Source: Chloroflexota bacterium
Lineage (GTDB): Bacteria; Chloroflexota; Anaerolineae; Aggregatilineales; Phototrophicaceae
Direction: 5' to 3'
NCBI GenBank assembly: GCA_016223085.1
Contig: JACRPS010000014.1
Coordinates: forward strand, 199,269 to 263,268
DNA length: 64,000 bases
How positions within the stretch are numbered: the first letter of the stretch is position 1; the number at the start of each line of letters is the position of its first letter. Made by a program: the position numbers and the translations under genes. Shown here one piece after another: positions 19,164 through 27,046 of this stretch. A model generated the notes under the pieces. It made no database searches, was not told where the DNA came from, and was given only the letters and a program-made list of their open reading frames with translations.

Positions 19164-20384
19164 ATGAACGACCAGACCCAGCAGGCGCTTGCGGAGGCTT
19201 TTGAGCTGATCGAAGCGGACAAGCTCGATGAGGCACGCGGAATCCTGAAGCCAATGCTAACCACGCACCGCGATAACCCCGATGTCTGGTGGTTGTACGC
19301 CCACGCAGTCACTGAACCCGAAGAAGCGCGTACGGCGCTGAACCAGGTTCTACGGCTCGACCCCAACTATCCCGACGCAGCGCAACTGCTGGACCGGCTG
19401 GAAAGCCAGGCCGCGCCACGCCGCGCCGGCGTGACGGTGGTCGAAACCGAACCCCGCTACCTGGCGGACATTCCACCCACACTACCCGATTTGCCTGAAC
19501 CGGAAGATGAAGAACTAGCGGACATCGTTGATCTTGATGCTGAACGAAAAATCGAAGCCGAGGAACCCTCGCGGACACGGCTGCTGCTTCTTGGTGCGCT
19601 TGGGCTGATCGCGCTGGCGGTGATCGTCGCCATCGCCGTGCTGACCTCGCAGCCCCGCCGCGCGACACCAACCCCAACCAGCGAAGGAATCGCTGCTGAG
19701 CCAAGCAACACACCGCTGGCCGCGCTGCCCGAAATTACTGAAGCCGCAACCAGTGAGGTATTTACGACTGTCGAAGCGACCGAAGCCGGTACCGAAGTAG
19801 TGGTAATTACCGCCGAAACCGCTGATGTTTTGACCGAAGTGGTCGGGCCTACAGCTGTTGTCGAGGCGACCGACGCAGTCGTTGAGCCATCAGCGACGCC
19901 GACACGACCACGCCCAACCGTACGTCCGACCGAAGCAGCCAGCGCAACGCCGGAGCCATCGGCCACCCCGACACAGGCTGCGACCCCCACAGCCGAAGCG
20001 AACACGGCAGCACTGGCTACTGCCAGACCAACAACTGCCGTTCAATCCGCCGGTGGGCCGCTCGATGCCTACATTCAGGCGTTGATTCCGTATGGAATTG
20101 CCCCTAGTGGCGTCGGTGTTGAACAAACGACGCAGGGGAACACTGTCATCGCCAATATCTGTGCTGCCCCCGGCCCGGAAGTGCGCTCCAAACTGCCGGA
20201 AGTGATGGACGCGATTGCGCGCCAGCCGGTGGGGATGCCAGTAGATGCCGTTGGCGCGCGGATGGTGAACTGCGCCGACAACAGCGCGCTGCTGCTGATT
20301 GTGGTGCCGTTCAGTGATGCCCAGGCTTATGCCAGCGGCAGCCTGAGCGAAGAAGATTTCCAGGCACGCTGGAAGTCACTCTGA
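19164..20384 (+). CDS. TPR/membrane protein with Thr/Pro-rich extracellular linker
   Basis: The protein is 406 residues. Residues 1-85 are TPR-like helices (LIEADKLDEARGILKPML, ALNQVLRLDPNYPDAAQLLDRLE), probably cytoplasmic. One TM helix is at about 139-161. Residues 165-300 are a low-complexity linker rich in Ala, Thr, Glu and Pro (ATPTPT, SATPTRPRPTVRP). Residues 305-406 form a compact C-terminal domain with two or three cysteines (ANICAAPG, VNCADN). The architecture resembles other Chloroflexota surface proteins; function is unknown. It overlaps the convergent kinase gene by 9 bases. Confidence 0.8.
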   Translation: MNDQTQQALAEAFELIEADKLDEARGILKPMLTTHRDNPDVWWLYAHAVTEPEEARTALNQVLRLDPNYPDAAQLLDRLESQAAPRRAGVTVVETEPRYLADIPPTLPDLPEPEDEELADIVDLDAERKIEAEEPSRTRLLLLGALGLIALAVIVAIAVLTSQPRRATPTPTSEGIAAEPSNTPLAALPEITEAATSEVFTTVEATEAGTEVVVITAETADVLTEVVGPTAVVEATDAVVEPSATPTRPRPTVRPTEAASATPEPSATPTQAATPTAEANTAALATARPTTAVQSAGGPLDAYIQALIPYGIAPSGVGVEQTTQGNTVIANICAAPGPEVRSKLPEVMDAIARQPVGMPVDAVGARMVNCADNSALLLIVVPFSDAQAYASGSLSEEDFQARWKSL

Positions 20385-22016
20385 GATCGCCGTCGTTGAA
20401 CCTGTGTGTATGGGCAGCCGGATAATGAACGTAGTACCAACACCGACGTGGCTGTTCACTTCGATCATCCCATGATGGCTTTGGATGATGCCATAGCTGA
20501 CAAACAGTCCCAGACCAGTGCCGGTGGGTTTGGTTGAATAAAACGGGTCGAAGATTTTATTAAGCTGCTCCGGTGGGATACCGTGCCCGGTATCGCTGAA
20601 CTGGATAACGATGTCGTTCTGGTCGGCGCGGGCGCGGATTTTTAGCCGGCCACCACGTTTCATAGCTGACTGCGCGTTGAGCACCAAATTCATAAAGACC
20701 TGTTCCAACTGGTCTTTATTGCCATAGATCTCCGGTAGCTGCTCCAGTTCAGCTTCGATTGATAAGCCCTCTTTTTCGAAAAACTTGCGGTTCAGGGTGA
20801 TGATCCCCTCCAGGATTTTGGTAATGTCCAGCCGCTGCAAATCGGTATTGGTGGTGTTCCGCTTACCGGCGAATTCCAGCAACTGGCTGACAATCCGGCG
20901 AATCCGGTCTACGCTCTCCTGAATGGTCTTCACATCGCGGATATCTATCGGCAGTTTACGCTGAATATCTTCCTGCATGTCGTCAAGAATCGTGCGAATC
21001 GGCTGCAGCGGGTTGTTGATTTCATGGGCGATGCTGGCCGCCAGGTGTCCAATCGCTGCCAGCTTTTCCGCTCGTATCAGCAACTGCTGCGCCGACTGAA
21101 GTTCTGCTGTCCGGGCAGCAACCATTTCTTCCAAATGCTGCGCGTAATTCATCTGGACTTCATAAAGCTGCGCATTTCGCAGCGAGAGCGCGGTCTGGCG
21201 ACCAATCCCCTTAAACAGTCGCAGGTGGCTCTCATCGTAAACCACATCAGGTGACAGCAGCATCAGCATCCCCAGCACGGCGTCGGCGTGCTGCAGGGGC
21301 ACGACCATACCACTGGGGAACGCGGGCATCAGTGCCTGTTCGCCCGGCCACAGCAGGGGTTGGCCGGACTGCATAAAGCGGTCTACAACCGCCTGCGTGC
21401 CTAATGCTTCCGGGACGCCGGAACCGTTTTTGGACTCAACATGGAAGTTCACCAGACGACCTGCTTCATCCACCTGATAGATTGCTGCCGCGGTGCCAGG
21501 CAGCAAATCAAGAACGAGGTAAGGGACAAGATTCAGCAGCTCACCAACTTCCACGTACTGGTTCAGTTCTTCGCCCACGCGTAGCAGGGCTTCCAGTTCC
21601 TGCGTGCGGCGCTGCAGGGCTACCTCAAGCTGGTACGAGCGGATTTTGCTCTGCACGCGGGCTACCAGTTCACGCGGCTCAAACGGCTTCTGCACGTAGT
21701 CGTCCGCGCCCAGATTCAAACCATGCGCCACATCCGCTGGCTGACGGGCTTTAGCGGTAATCAGAATGGTCGGAATCATCGTCGTATGGGGATTCTGTCG
21801 CAGCGACCGCAGCACGTCGAAGCCGTTCATGCCGGGCATCTGGATATCCAGCAGAATCAGGTCAGGCATCAGCCGCTGCGCCGCTTCCAGCGCCGTTACG
21901 CCATCGTGAACGCTCTGCACCCGGAAGCCTTCACGCTCAAAAATGCGCTCCAGCATAATTGTTGTATGAACTTCGTCATCCGCTACCAGCAGCAGCGGTT
22001 CCGTCTGTTCAGCCAT
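20376..22016 (-). CDS. hybrid response regulator / GAF / histidine kinase
   Basis: This 546-residue cytoplasmic signalling protein has an N-terminal receiver (acidic pair D13/D14, phosphoacceptor D57, K110). A short coiled segment, a GAF domain (about 150-285), a second coiled coil, a HisKA with His331 (ASIAHEINNPLQP) and a HATPase_c domain (NLVLNAQSA, DTGHGIPPE, GTGLGLF) follow. The receiver-first order is typical of kinases that read another kinase's output. No cognate kinase or regulator is adjacent. It is convergent with, and overlaps by 9 bases, the TPR/membrane gene. Confidence 0.92.
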   Translation of the reverse strand: MAEQTEPLLLVADDEVHTTIMLERIFEREGFRVQSVHDGVTALEAAQRLMPDLILLDIQMPGMNGFDVLRSLRQNPHTTMIPTILITAKARQPADVAHGLNLGADDYVQKPFEPRELVARVQSKIRSYQLEVALQRRTQELEALLRVGEELNQYVEVGELLNLVPYLVLDLLPGTAAAIYQVDEAGRLVNFHVESKNGSGVPEALGTQAVVDRFMQSGQPLLWPGEQALMPAFPSGMVVPLQHADAVLGMLMLLSPDVVYDESHLRLFKGIGRQTALSLRNAQLYEVQMNYAQHLEEMVAARTAELQSAQQLLIRAEKLAAIGHLAASIAHEINNPLQPIRTILDDMQEDIQRKLPIDIRDVKTIQESVDRIRRIVSQLLEFAGKRNTTNTDLQRLDITKILEGIITLNRKFFEKEGLSIEAELEQLPEIYGNKDQLEQVFMNLVLNAQSAMKRGGRLKIRARADQNDIVIQFSDTGHGIPPEQLNKIFDPFYSTKPTGTGLGLFVSYGIIQSHHGMIEVNSHVGVGTTFIIRLPIHTGSTTAISE

Positions 22017-22113
22017 CCCGAACGTCCTTCGTCAAACCGTCACCCCCTGTTGGGTTTGGGGATGCAATGATACAATGTGGGCGGGGCATAGTAGAACATA
22101 CAATCAGGTTGGA

Positions 22114-22491
22114 ATGCAAGCACTTTCAAGAAGCGTTCAATCCTACAAACGATCCATCATAATCGGCGTCCTGGCGGGCGTCAGCCTGGCCGTAATGTTT
22201 GCCGCCGGTTTCTTCTTCCACAGTCTGGTGGACTTCCCGACAGTCGCGGCATCCGCACCGGAGACCAGGTACAGTTACCCGCTGCTAGATGAAGTTCAGA
22301 CGCTGCTCGATCAGCATTACCTGCGCCCACAGCCGGATTATACCCAGCGGCAGTACGCTGCTGTACGAGGGTTACTGGGTTCACTCAACGACCGCTACAC
22401 GTTCTTTATTGACCCGCCGGTCGCCCAGAGCGAGACGGATGTGCTGGCCGGAACTTATGGCGGTACGGGCTGCGCGAGGGTGACATCCTGA
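22114..22491 (+). CDS. S41 (CtpA-like) protease, N-terminal fragment
   Basis: From ATG 22114 (an upstream ATG at 22075 is possible) the frame encodes a membrane anchor (SIIIGVLAGVSLAVMFAAGFFF) and the N-terminal helical domain typical of carboxy-terminal processing proteases (LLDQHYL, AVRGLLGSLNDRYTFFIDPP). It reaches LAGTYGG, the family signature that begins the PDZ domain, then ends after six frameshifted residues. The PDZ front half is absent. The second fragment starts directly after. It is most simply an inactivated gene carrying an internal deletion, or an assembly error. Confidence 0.75.
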   Translation: MQALSRSVQSYKRSIIIGVLAGVSLAVMFAAGFFFHSLVDFPTVAASAPETRYSYPLLDEVQTLLDQHYLRPQPDYTQRQYAAVRGLLGSLNDRYTFFIDPPVAQSETDVLAGTYGGTGCARVTS

Positions 22492-22496
22492 AACAG

Positions 22497-23249
22497 GTGA
22501 ACGACACGCCCATCACGCTCGACCTGCAGCAGGACATGATTGACCAGATGCTGCGCGGCGAGGTGAAGGAAGGCAACGGCGTCACCGTTACGGTGGTTCA
22601 CGCCAATGGCGAGGAATTCACCGTGTTCATCCCGTTTGCGGTTATTAATGTACCGTCAGTGATCTGGCGTGCTATCCCGCAAAATGAACAGTTGGGTTAT
22701 ATTCAGATTGTCCGCTTTACCAGCCGGACGCCCGACGAGTTAAAAACGGCGATACAGGAACTGCGTCATGCCGGTGTGAAAGGGTTGGTCATTGATCTGC
22801 GGAATAATGCCGGTGGTCTGCTGCAGGAGTCAATTGCCGTTGCCAGCCAGTTTGTTGGCGAGGGGGCAATTGTTTACGAAAAGACGAACCAGAATGAACG
22901 GGCGATCAACGCAGAAACCGGCGGGCTGGCAACTGATCTGCCACTGGTGGTGATCGTCAACCAGGGAACGGCCAGCGCGGCAGAACTCGTTGCCGGCGCT
23001 ATCCGTGACCACGAGCGCGGCCTGCTGGTGGGGCAGACGACATATGGCAAAGGCACGGTGCAGCAGATTTTTCGCCTCTCTGATGAGTCGTCCATCCACA
23101 TCACCTCGGCAGAGTGGTTAACGCCCAGTCGTCACCATCTCGATGGCGTTGGCCTGGAGCCGGATATCACCATGATCCCTGACCCCAACGGGCGTGATGT
23201 CGAGATGGGGGAAGCGATCCGGGCGCTGGAAGCCACCCTTCAATCGTAG
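22497..23249 (+). CDS. S41 (CtpA-like) protease, C-terminal catalytic fragment
   Basis: GTG 22497 is the first start in a frame that is open further upstream and encodes LREGDILKQVNDTPI, the second half of a PDZ domain. The catalytic core follows, with the nucleophile Ser160 in NQGTASAAELV and the general base Lys185 in TYGKGTVQ, both intact. The missing segment relative to the family is roughly 25-35 residues at the start of the PDZ domain, and the junction is out of frame. If expressed alone, this part lacks the membrane anchor. It stops 14 bases before smpB. Confidence 0.78.
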   Translation: MNDTPITLDLQQDMIDQMLRGEVKEGNGVTVTVVHANGEEFTVFIPFAVINVPSVIWRAIPQNEQLGYIQIVRFTSRTPDELKTAIQELRHAGVKGLVIDLRNNAGGLLQESIAVASQFVGEGAIVYEKTNQNERAINAETGGLATDLPLVVIVNQGTASAAELVAGAIRDHERGLLVGQTTYGKGTVQQIFRLSDESSIHITSAEWLTPSRHHLDGVGLEPDITMIPDPNGRDVEMGEAIRALEATLQS

Positions 23250-23263
23250 GACAATGGCACAAC

Positions 23264-23731
23264 ATGGTCAAAAACACCGACATTAAAGTAGTTGCCAGAA
23301 ATAAGAAAGCCTATCACGACTATCACATTGAGGACACCTACCAGGCAGGACTGGTGCTGCAAGGCTCGGAGATCAAATCCATCCGCGCCAATAATATCAG
23401 CCTGCAAGAAGGGTATGTGGAAGAGCGCGGCGGCGAACTGTGGCTGGTGGGCGTGCATATCGCGCCCTATGAGCAGGCCAACCGCTTCGGCCACAGCGAT
23501 CCGCTGCGTCCACGCAAGCTGCTGCTGCACCGGCGCGAAATCGCCCAGTTGATTAGCCGGATGCGCGAACGTGGGTATACCGTCGTGCCAACGATGGTTT
23601 ATCTGGAACGCGGTCTGGCAAAGGTCGAAATCGCCCTTGCCAAAGGCAAAAAGCTGTATGACAAGCGCGCGACCATCGCCAAGCGTGACTCTGAGCGCGA
23701 AATCCGCCGGGCGCTGAAGGAAGATTATTAG
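23264..23731 (+). CDS. smpB: SsrA-binding protein SmpB
   Basis: This 155-residue partner of tmRNA in trans-translation rescues stalled ribosomes. Family landmarks are the N-terminal NKKAYHDYHIEDTYQAGLVLQGSEIKSIR, the GYVEERGGELWLVGVHIAPY core and the basic tail KLYDKRATIAKRDSEREIRRALK that enters the mRNA channel. Length is normal. It probably shares a transcript with the protease remnant upstream and the unknown gene 4 bases downstream. The tmRNA gene is not in this window. Confidence 0.97.
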   Translation: MVKNTDIKVVARNKKAYHDYHIEDTYQAGLVLQGSEIKSIRANNISLQEGYVEERGGELWLVGVHIAPYEQANRFGHSDPLRPRKLLLHRREIAQLISRMRERGYTVVPTMVYLERGLAKVEIALAKGKKLYDKRATIAKRDSEREIRRALKEDY

Positions 23732-23735
23732 GCTT

Positions 23736-24530
23736 ATGGACAACATCTGGCCGCGTTCAATTCGTGAAATCAACGACCTGCCCGAACCTCAGAAGCGAGA
23801 TATCTACCGGACACTGCTGCCGGACTGGCTGTTCACGGACTACGGCGTAGATTACCAGACGTTGACCATAGACGGCCAGTTGGTGGTTTATTTTCGCTAT
23901 CCGGCTGGCAGCCGCGCCATGGAAATCACCGTTAAACGCTGTACAACCGATATTGACCCCATGTTATATCTGAACATGGCGGATACGTTTAATAACCAGC
24001 TTATGGTGCTGCTGGTGGTGATTAACGATCTGAATTCGCCACGCTTTAATATTGATGTGGATGAGCACGGTAATCCCACCCATCTGGGCACCACCGGGCG
24101 CAACCTGGCTGCCGAGGAAGCAGCCATGAAGGCCGGACTGTCACCGGGGCAGATTCGCGCCGGGCTACGGTCGTTTAAACGCGCTGTACCCGTGTTTGAG
24201 GAGTTTGTCAGGAAGATGGGGCACGACCTGTTCCTCATCGAGCCACTGGCCTACCACAATGCCATCGTCTTTGAACGATACGGCTTTAACTACATTCGCG
24301 GCTACCGGGAAATGGTGCGGATCAACGAGGAATTCCGGCCCGGTGGCGAACTATATTTGCGATTGTCACCGGATAAGGTGTTTCGCCAGCCGGAGGCATG
24401 GAAAAGCGTACGCGGACGCTCCTGGGCGATTCACGACGGTATCCTGGGACATCCGTTTACCGGCTTCCAGATGTACAAACGCATCGGAATCAACGCTGGC
24501 CTCAACACGTTTCCTAACGCGATCTGGTAA
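23736..24530 (+). CDS. conserved protein of unknown function next to smpB
   Basis: This 264-residue soluble protein is not recognised as a known family. Visible features are an N-terminal acidic/aromatic region (IWPRSIREINDLPEPQKRDIYRTLLPDW), a middle segment with strands (LVVYFRYPAGSRAMEITVKR), a helix pair around 130-165, and a C-terminal aromatic-rich part ending FPNAIW. There is no signal peptide, TM segment or metal-binding cysteine cluster. The position four bases after smpB implies co-transcription. A strong terminator follows at 24581. The protein looks well folded and under coding constraint; function is not assigned. Confidence 0.75.
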   Translation: MDNIWPRSIREINDLPEPQKRDIYRTLLPDWLFTDYGVDYQTLTIDGQLVVYFRYPAGSRAMEITVKRCTTDIDPMLYLNMADTFNNQLMVLLVVINDLNSPRFNIDVDEHGNPTHLGTTGRNLAAEEAAMKAGLSPGQIRAGLRSFKRAVPVFEEFVRKMGHDLFLIEPLAYHNAIVFERYGFNYIRGYREMVRINEEFRPGGELYLRLSPDKVFRQPEAWKSVRGRSWAIHDGILGHPFTGFQMYKRIGINAGLNTFPNAIW

Positions 24531-24580
24531 GCCGCGGCTTTTGGTGAGTGTTTAACTTGTGTACCGGGCGCAGATACCAT

Positions 24581-24613
24581 CCTGCCGCTGTAACAGGCAC
24601 AGCGGCAGGTTTT
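24581..24613 (+). terminator. intrinsic terminator of the smpB unit
   Basis: A perfect 11-bp stem (24581-24591 with 24599-24609) with a 7-base loop is followed by TTTT. It lies 50 bases after the upstream stop and before the tRNA promoter. Confidence 0.85.
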
Positions 24614-24618
24614 GGCAG

Positions 24619-24646
24619 TTGACCGGTGTCGAATCTGCGTTATACA
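24619..24646 (+). promoter_or_regulatory. promoter of tRNA-Arg
   Basis: TTGACC (24619-24624) and TATACA (24641-24646) are spaced by 16 bases; TACAAT at 24643 with an 18-base spacer is the alternative. The tRNA starts 13 bases downstream. Confidence 0.75.
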
Positions 24647-24659
24647 ATAGAGTTCTCCA

Positions 24660-24732
24660 GCGCTCATAGCTCAGTGGATAGAGCACCAGTCTTCGGAACT
24701 GATGGTCGGGGGTTCGAATCCCCCTGGGCGCA
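24660..24732 (+). tRNA. tRNA-Arg(TCG), integration target
   Basis: The acceptor GCGCTCA pairs with TGGGCGC, with discriminator A. The D-arm is AGCTCAGTGGATAGAGC. The anticodon loop CTTCGGA gives anticodon TCG (CGA codons). The T-arm is GGGGG-TTCGAAT-CCCCC. The first anticodon-stem pair is a C-A mismatch. CCA is not encoded. The 3' half overlaps, in antisense, the end of the serine recombinase gene, and near-copies of the last 16 bases occur at 35111 and 36498. Confidence 0.95.
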
Positions 24733-26482
24733 AAAAATGACCATCACTAAGCATGGCCTGTATTTCGTCGTCTGTCGCTTCTGGATAGGCGGCTTTTAAT
24801 TCCTGATACAGCCTATCAGCCTCTAATGCGGCTTGGGTTTCGGCCTCTAACCCCTCTTGGGTTATAACTTGCTCATCTGCAAGGTGGTCTATCAACTCCA
24901 CTTTACCCCCAACATAGAACCGGGCTACGTCCGAACCGTAGTGTAAAACCGCGTGACAATCGGCCTTAAACATGAGTGCCACAACCCGCTTACCCTGTAT
25001 AAAAACCCGTTCCAAGATACGGCGGATAAGCTGATTTTGCGCGTCAATATCCCCGCCACAAGCGTCAAAGTGCGACGAAAAGTTGTCTATCAAGTCGGCG
25101 GCAACCTCTAGTAAGTTGGTATCAGCGGCGGGTTGGAGTTTTTCTAGCTCTTGCTGTAACTCCATACGCTTTGTGAGAAATTCGGTTTTGTCAGTGACAA
25201 GTCCAAAATCAAAGCGATAGTCCATCCGCTCAATTACCGCTTTAATTTCTTCTAGCCGTTTCTCTATGCTTTCATCCCGCATTTCAAGGGCTACGGCTTT
25301 TACCAGCTTTGCCCGCCAATCGGCGGGTACTCTCAGGTTACGGAGTATAAACAAAACCTGTTCGTCTACGCCCTCTACGGCAACTTCCGCTTGCTTACAT
25401 TGGTAGCCCCGGTTTCGCGCCATACATTTGTACCGCTTGTATTCGTGTCTGTTGCCGCGCCCCAAGTTCGTCCGACAGTGCATTTTCGCCCAAAAGGGGG
25501 CTTTCCCCTCTACCTCATCACTCCGGCTATAGCAATCCCAACAATAACAAAGCCCCTGTAGCATGTACCCCCCGTGTTTATTTGCCCCCCGCTTGACAAC
25601 CGTTCGGCGGGCTTTAACCTCTTGAACCTTATTCCATAGCTCAAGCGGTACAATCGGTTCATGCCGTCCGTTGCTTTCCTCAATCGGGTTATCGTATAGC
25701 CGCTTTCCTCTTGCATCGTAGCGGCTTTCCTGATGTCTCAGCTTGCCAATATAGATCGGATTGCAAAGTAGCTCTTTCATGCCGTCATGCGAAAAACGCC
25801 GCCCCTTGATCGTGCGATACCCCGCCTCATTCAGCAGGTGGGCAATATCGTTGTAGGAGAATTTTCCGGTACTGTATTGCTCATACGCCAGCAATACGCC
25901 TTGTCGTTCGTGTTCGTTGATAACTAGCTCATTTCGTCCGATTTGCTTCCCGGTTAAGGGGTCTATATCCTTCTTGATGTTGTAGCCGAAAACCCGTGTT
26001 GAACTCGTGTAATACCCCTGTAGAAACAACTCCCGATAGGCATTACGGTATTTTTCGCTTAGTTCGTTGGAGTAGTATTCGGCCTGTACTTCCATTATGC
26101 CCTCAATAAAGCCGCCCATACTACCATCATGTTCTGACATCTCCGTAGCCGAAAAAACGGGTATGCCATAATCGCGGCGAAACTGTGTTTTTACCGCCCT
26201 TGCGTCTGTCCGGTTGCGGTTAAGCCTTGACCAATACGCCACTACAACGGCCTGAAACAAGCCCTCTTTTGCGTCTATCTGCATTTGCTTAAATTCGTCT
26301 CTCTTGGTGGTACGGGCGGATTGCGCCTCATCTGTATAGATTTTGACGATTACCCCGCCCCGGTTCTGGACAAACTGCTGAATGACACGCAGTTGAACAT
26401 CAAGGGACATATTGCCGCGTTGTTCCTCATGGGAATAACGGAGATAGGCCGCAAAGGTCACGGGCTGTTTCTGTACTGGCAT
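24671..26482 (-). CDS. large serine recombinase/integrase
   Basis: The product is 603 residues. The N-terminal resolvase domain has the catalytic Ser17 in YLRYSHEEQ, then DEAQSARTTKRDEF and YWSRLNRNRTDA with conserved Arg residues. A Recombinase domain (FGYNIKKD onwards), a zinc ribbon (CYCWDC ... CMARNRGYQC) and a coiled coil (about 440-490) follow, the usual layout of phage or element integrases. The last 20 residues (LRPGGFEPPTISSEDWCSIH) are encoded antisense within tRNA-Arg. The ATG at 26482 has AAGGA eight bases upstream. A palindrome at 26499 may regulate it. Confidence 0.93.
   Translation of the reverse strand: MPVQKQPVTFAAYLRYSHEEQRGNMSLDVQLRVIQQFVQNRGGVIVKIYTDEAQSARTTKRDEFKQMQIDAKEGLFQAVVVAYWSRLNRNRTDARAVKTQFRRDYGIPVFSATEMSEHDGSMGGFIEGIMEVQAEYYSNELSEKYRNAYRELFLQGYYTSSTRVFGYNIKKDIDPLTGKQIGRNELVINEHERQGVLLAYEQYSTGKFSYNDIAHLLNEAGYRTIKGRRFSHDGMKELLCNPIYIGKLRHQESRYDARGKRLYDNPIEESNGRHEPIVPLELWNKVQEVKARRTVVKRGANKHGGYMLQGLCYCWDCYSRSDEVEGKAPFWAKMHCRTNLGRGNRHEYKRYKCMARNRGYQCKQAEVAVEGVDEQVLFILRNLRVPADWRAKLVKAVALEMRDESIEKRLEEIKAVIERMDYRFDFGLVTDKTEFLTKRMELQQELEKLQPAADTNLLEVAADLIDNFSSHFDACGGDIDAQNQLIRRILERVFIQGKRVVALMFKADCHAVLHYGSDVARFYVGGKVELIDHLADEQVITQEGLEAETQAALEADRLYQELKAAYPEATDDEIQAMLSDGHFLRPGGFEPPTISSEDWCSIH
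24717..24732. repeat. putative attL core (tRNA-Arg 3' end)
   Basis: AATCCCCCTGGGCGCA is the last 16 bases of the tRNA. It is the left copy of the repeat found at 35111 and 36498. Confidence 0.6.
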
Positions 26483-26498
26483 GGTGGTTGTCCTTTCG

Positions 26499-26512
26499 TC
26501 GTATAGATACGA
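26499..26512. promoter_or_regulatory. palindrome upstream of the integrase (possible operator)
   Basis: The sequence TCGTAT-AG-ATACGA is a perfect 6+6 palindrome 17 bases upstream of the integrase ATG. Its position suits a repressor site. No direct evidence exists beyond the symmetry. Confidence 0.4.
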
Positions 26513-26520
26513 TCAAGCCG

Positions 26521-26650
26521 CCCGCTAGGGGATAGCATTGGAACGGCTACAAAAAGGACAGTAGAATAAGTGTAGCCGATTACAGCTTATACCTGTAAGG
26601 CGGTTAGTCCCTAGCGGGTGTCTCGTCACTCGTTAGGGACGTTTTTATTT
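26521..26650 (+). promoter_or_regulatory. structured leader/small RNA with terminator and competing helix
   Basis: A 14-bp stem with two G-U pairs (26607-26620 with 26627-26640) and a 6-base loop is followed by GTTTTTATTT, a strong plus-strand terminator. Its left arm contains CCCTAGCGGG (26609-26618), the exact complement of CCCGCTAGGG at 26521-26530, so the two pairings exclude each other. That is the architecture of an attenuator or of a regulated small RNA. No ORF of useful size lies between 26483 and 26607. Confidence 0.55.
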
Positions 26651-26731
26651 CCCCTCAGTATAGGGCTACCGTCCTATTTCGTCAACGATTTAGGCAAGTC
26701 GAAAATTTAACAAGTTCTTAACAAAAAATGC

Positions 26732-26760
26732 TTGCTTTTCTGCATTTCAGGGTGTAGAAT
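26732..26760 (+). promoter_or_regulatory. likely promoter of the element's rightward operon
   Basis: TTGCTT (26732-26737) and TAGAAT (26755-26760) have a 17-base spacer. The gap 26483-26851 holds this promoter, the structured segment before it, and an imperfect CGCCCCG...CGGGGCG hairpin followed by TTTT near 26790-26830 that could attenuate the leader. Confidence 0.5.
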
Positions 26761-26851
26761 TAGTATAGTAAGTAGTTCACACACATGAGCGCCCCGCGAA
26801 CATTTAACAACTTTGTTCCGGGGCGTTTTCTATTCCGAAAAAGGGGGATGT

Positions 26852-27046
26852 ATGCGAGACCCATTGTATAAGGCCGCCCGCCGCGTGATAGCCGCCCGTA
26901 AATACCGGGCTAGGCTAGTAGCACAAGGGGCTGAACCGAGACGGTTGGCAAGAGTAGAGCGAACAATCGCCCGCAACTTGCGCCAGCATCGGGCTATCAA
27001 AATTCTGATGGTTGAACTTGAAGGGGGTGAGGAACTTGGTAAATGA
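26852..27046 (+). CDS. small basic protein of unknown function
   Basis: It is 64 residues from ATG 26852, which has AAGGGGG seven bases upstream; the frame also reaches TTG 26813. The product is highly basic (MRDPLYKAARRVIAARKYRARLVAQ...) and predicted helical, with a short acidic end (VELEGGEELGK). It might bind nucleic acid. It is the first gene of the element's rightward operon and overlaps the next gene. Confidence 0.65.
   Translation: MRDPLYKAARRVIAARKYRARLVAQGAEPRRLARVERTIARNLRQHRAIKILMVELEGGEELGK

Noticed and set aside
26813-26851. Upstream extension of the small basic protein from TTG 26813
   Set aside because: The Shine-Dalgarno AAGGGGG is placed for ATG 26852, and the extension overlaps a leader hairpin.
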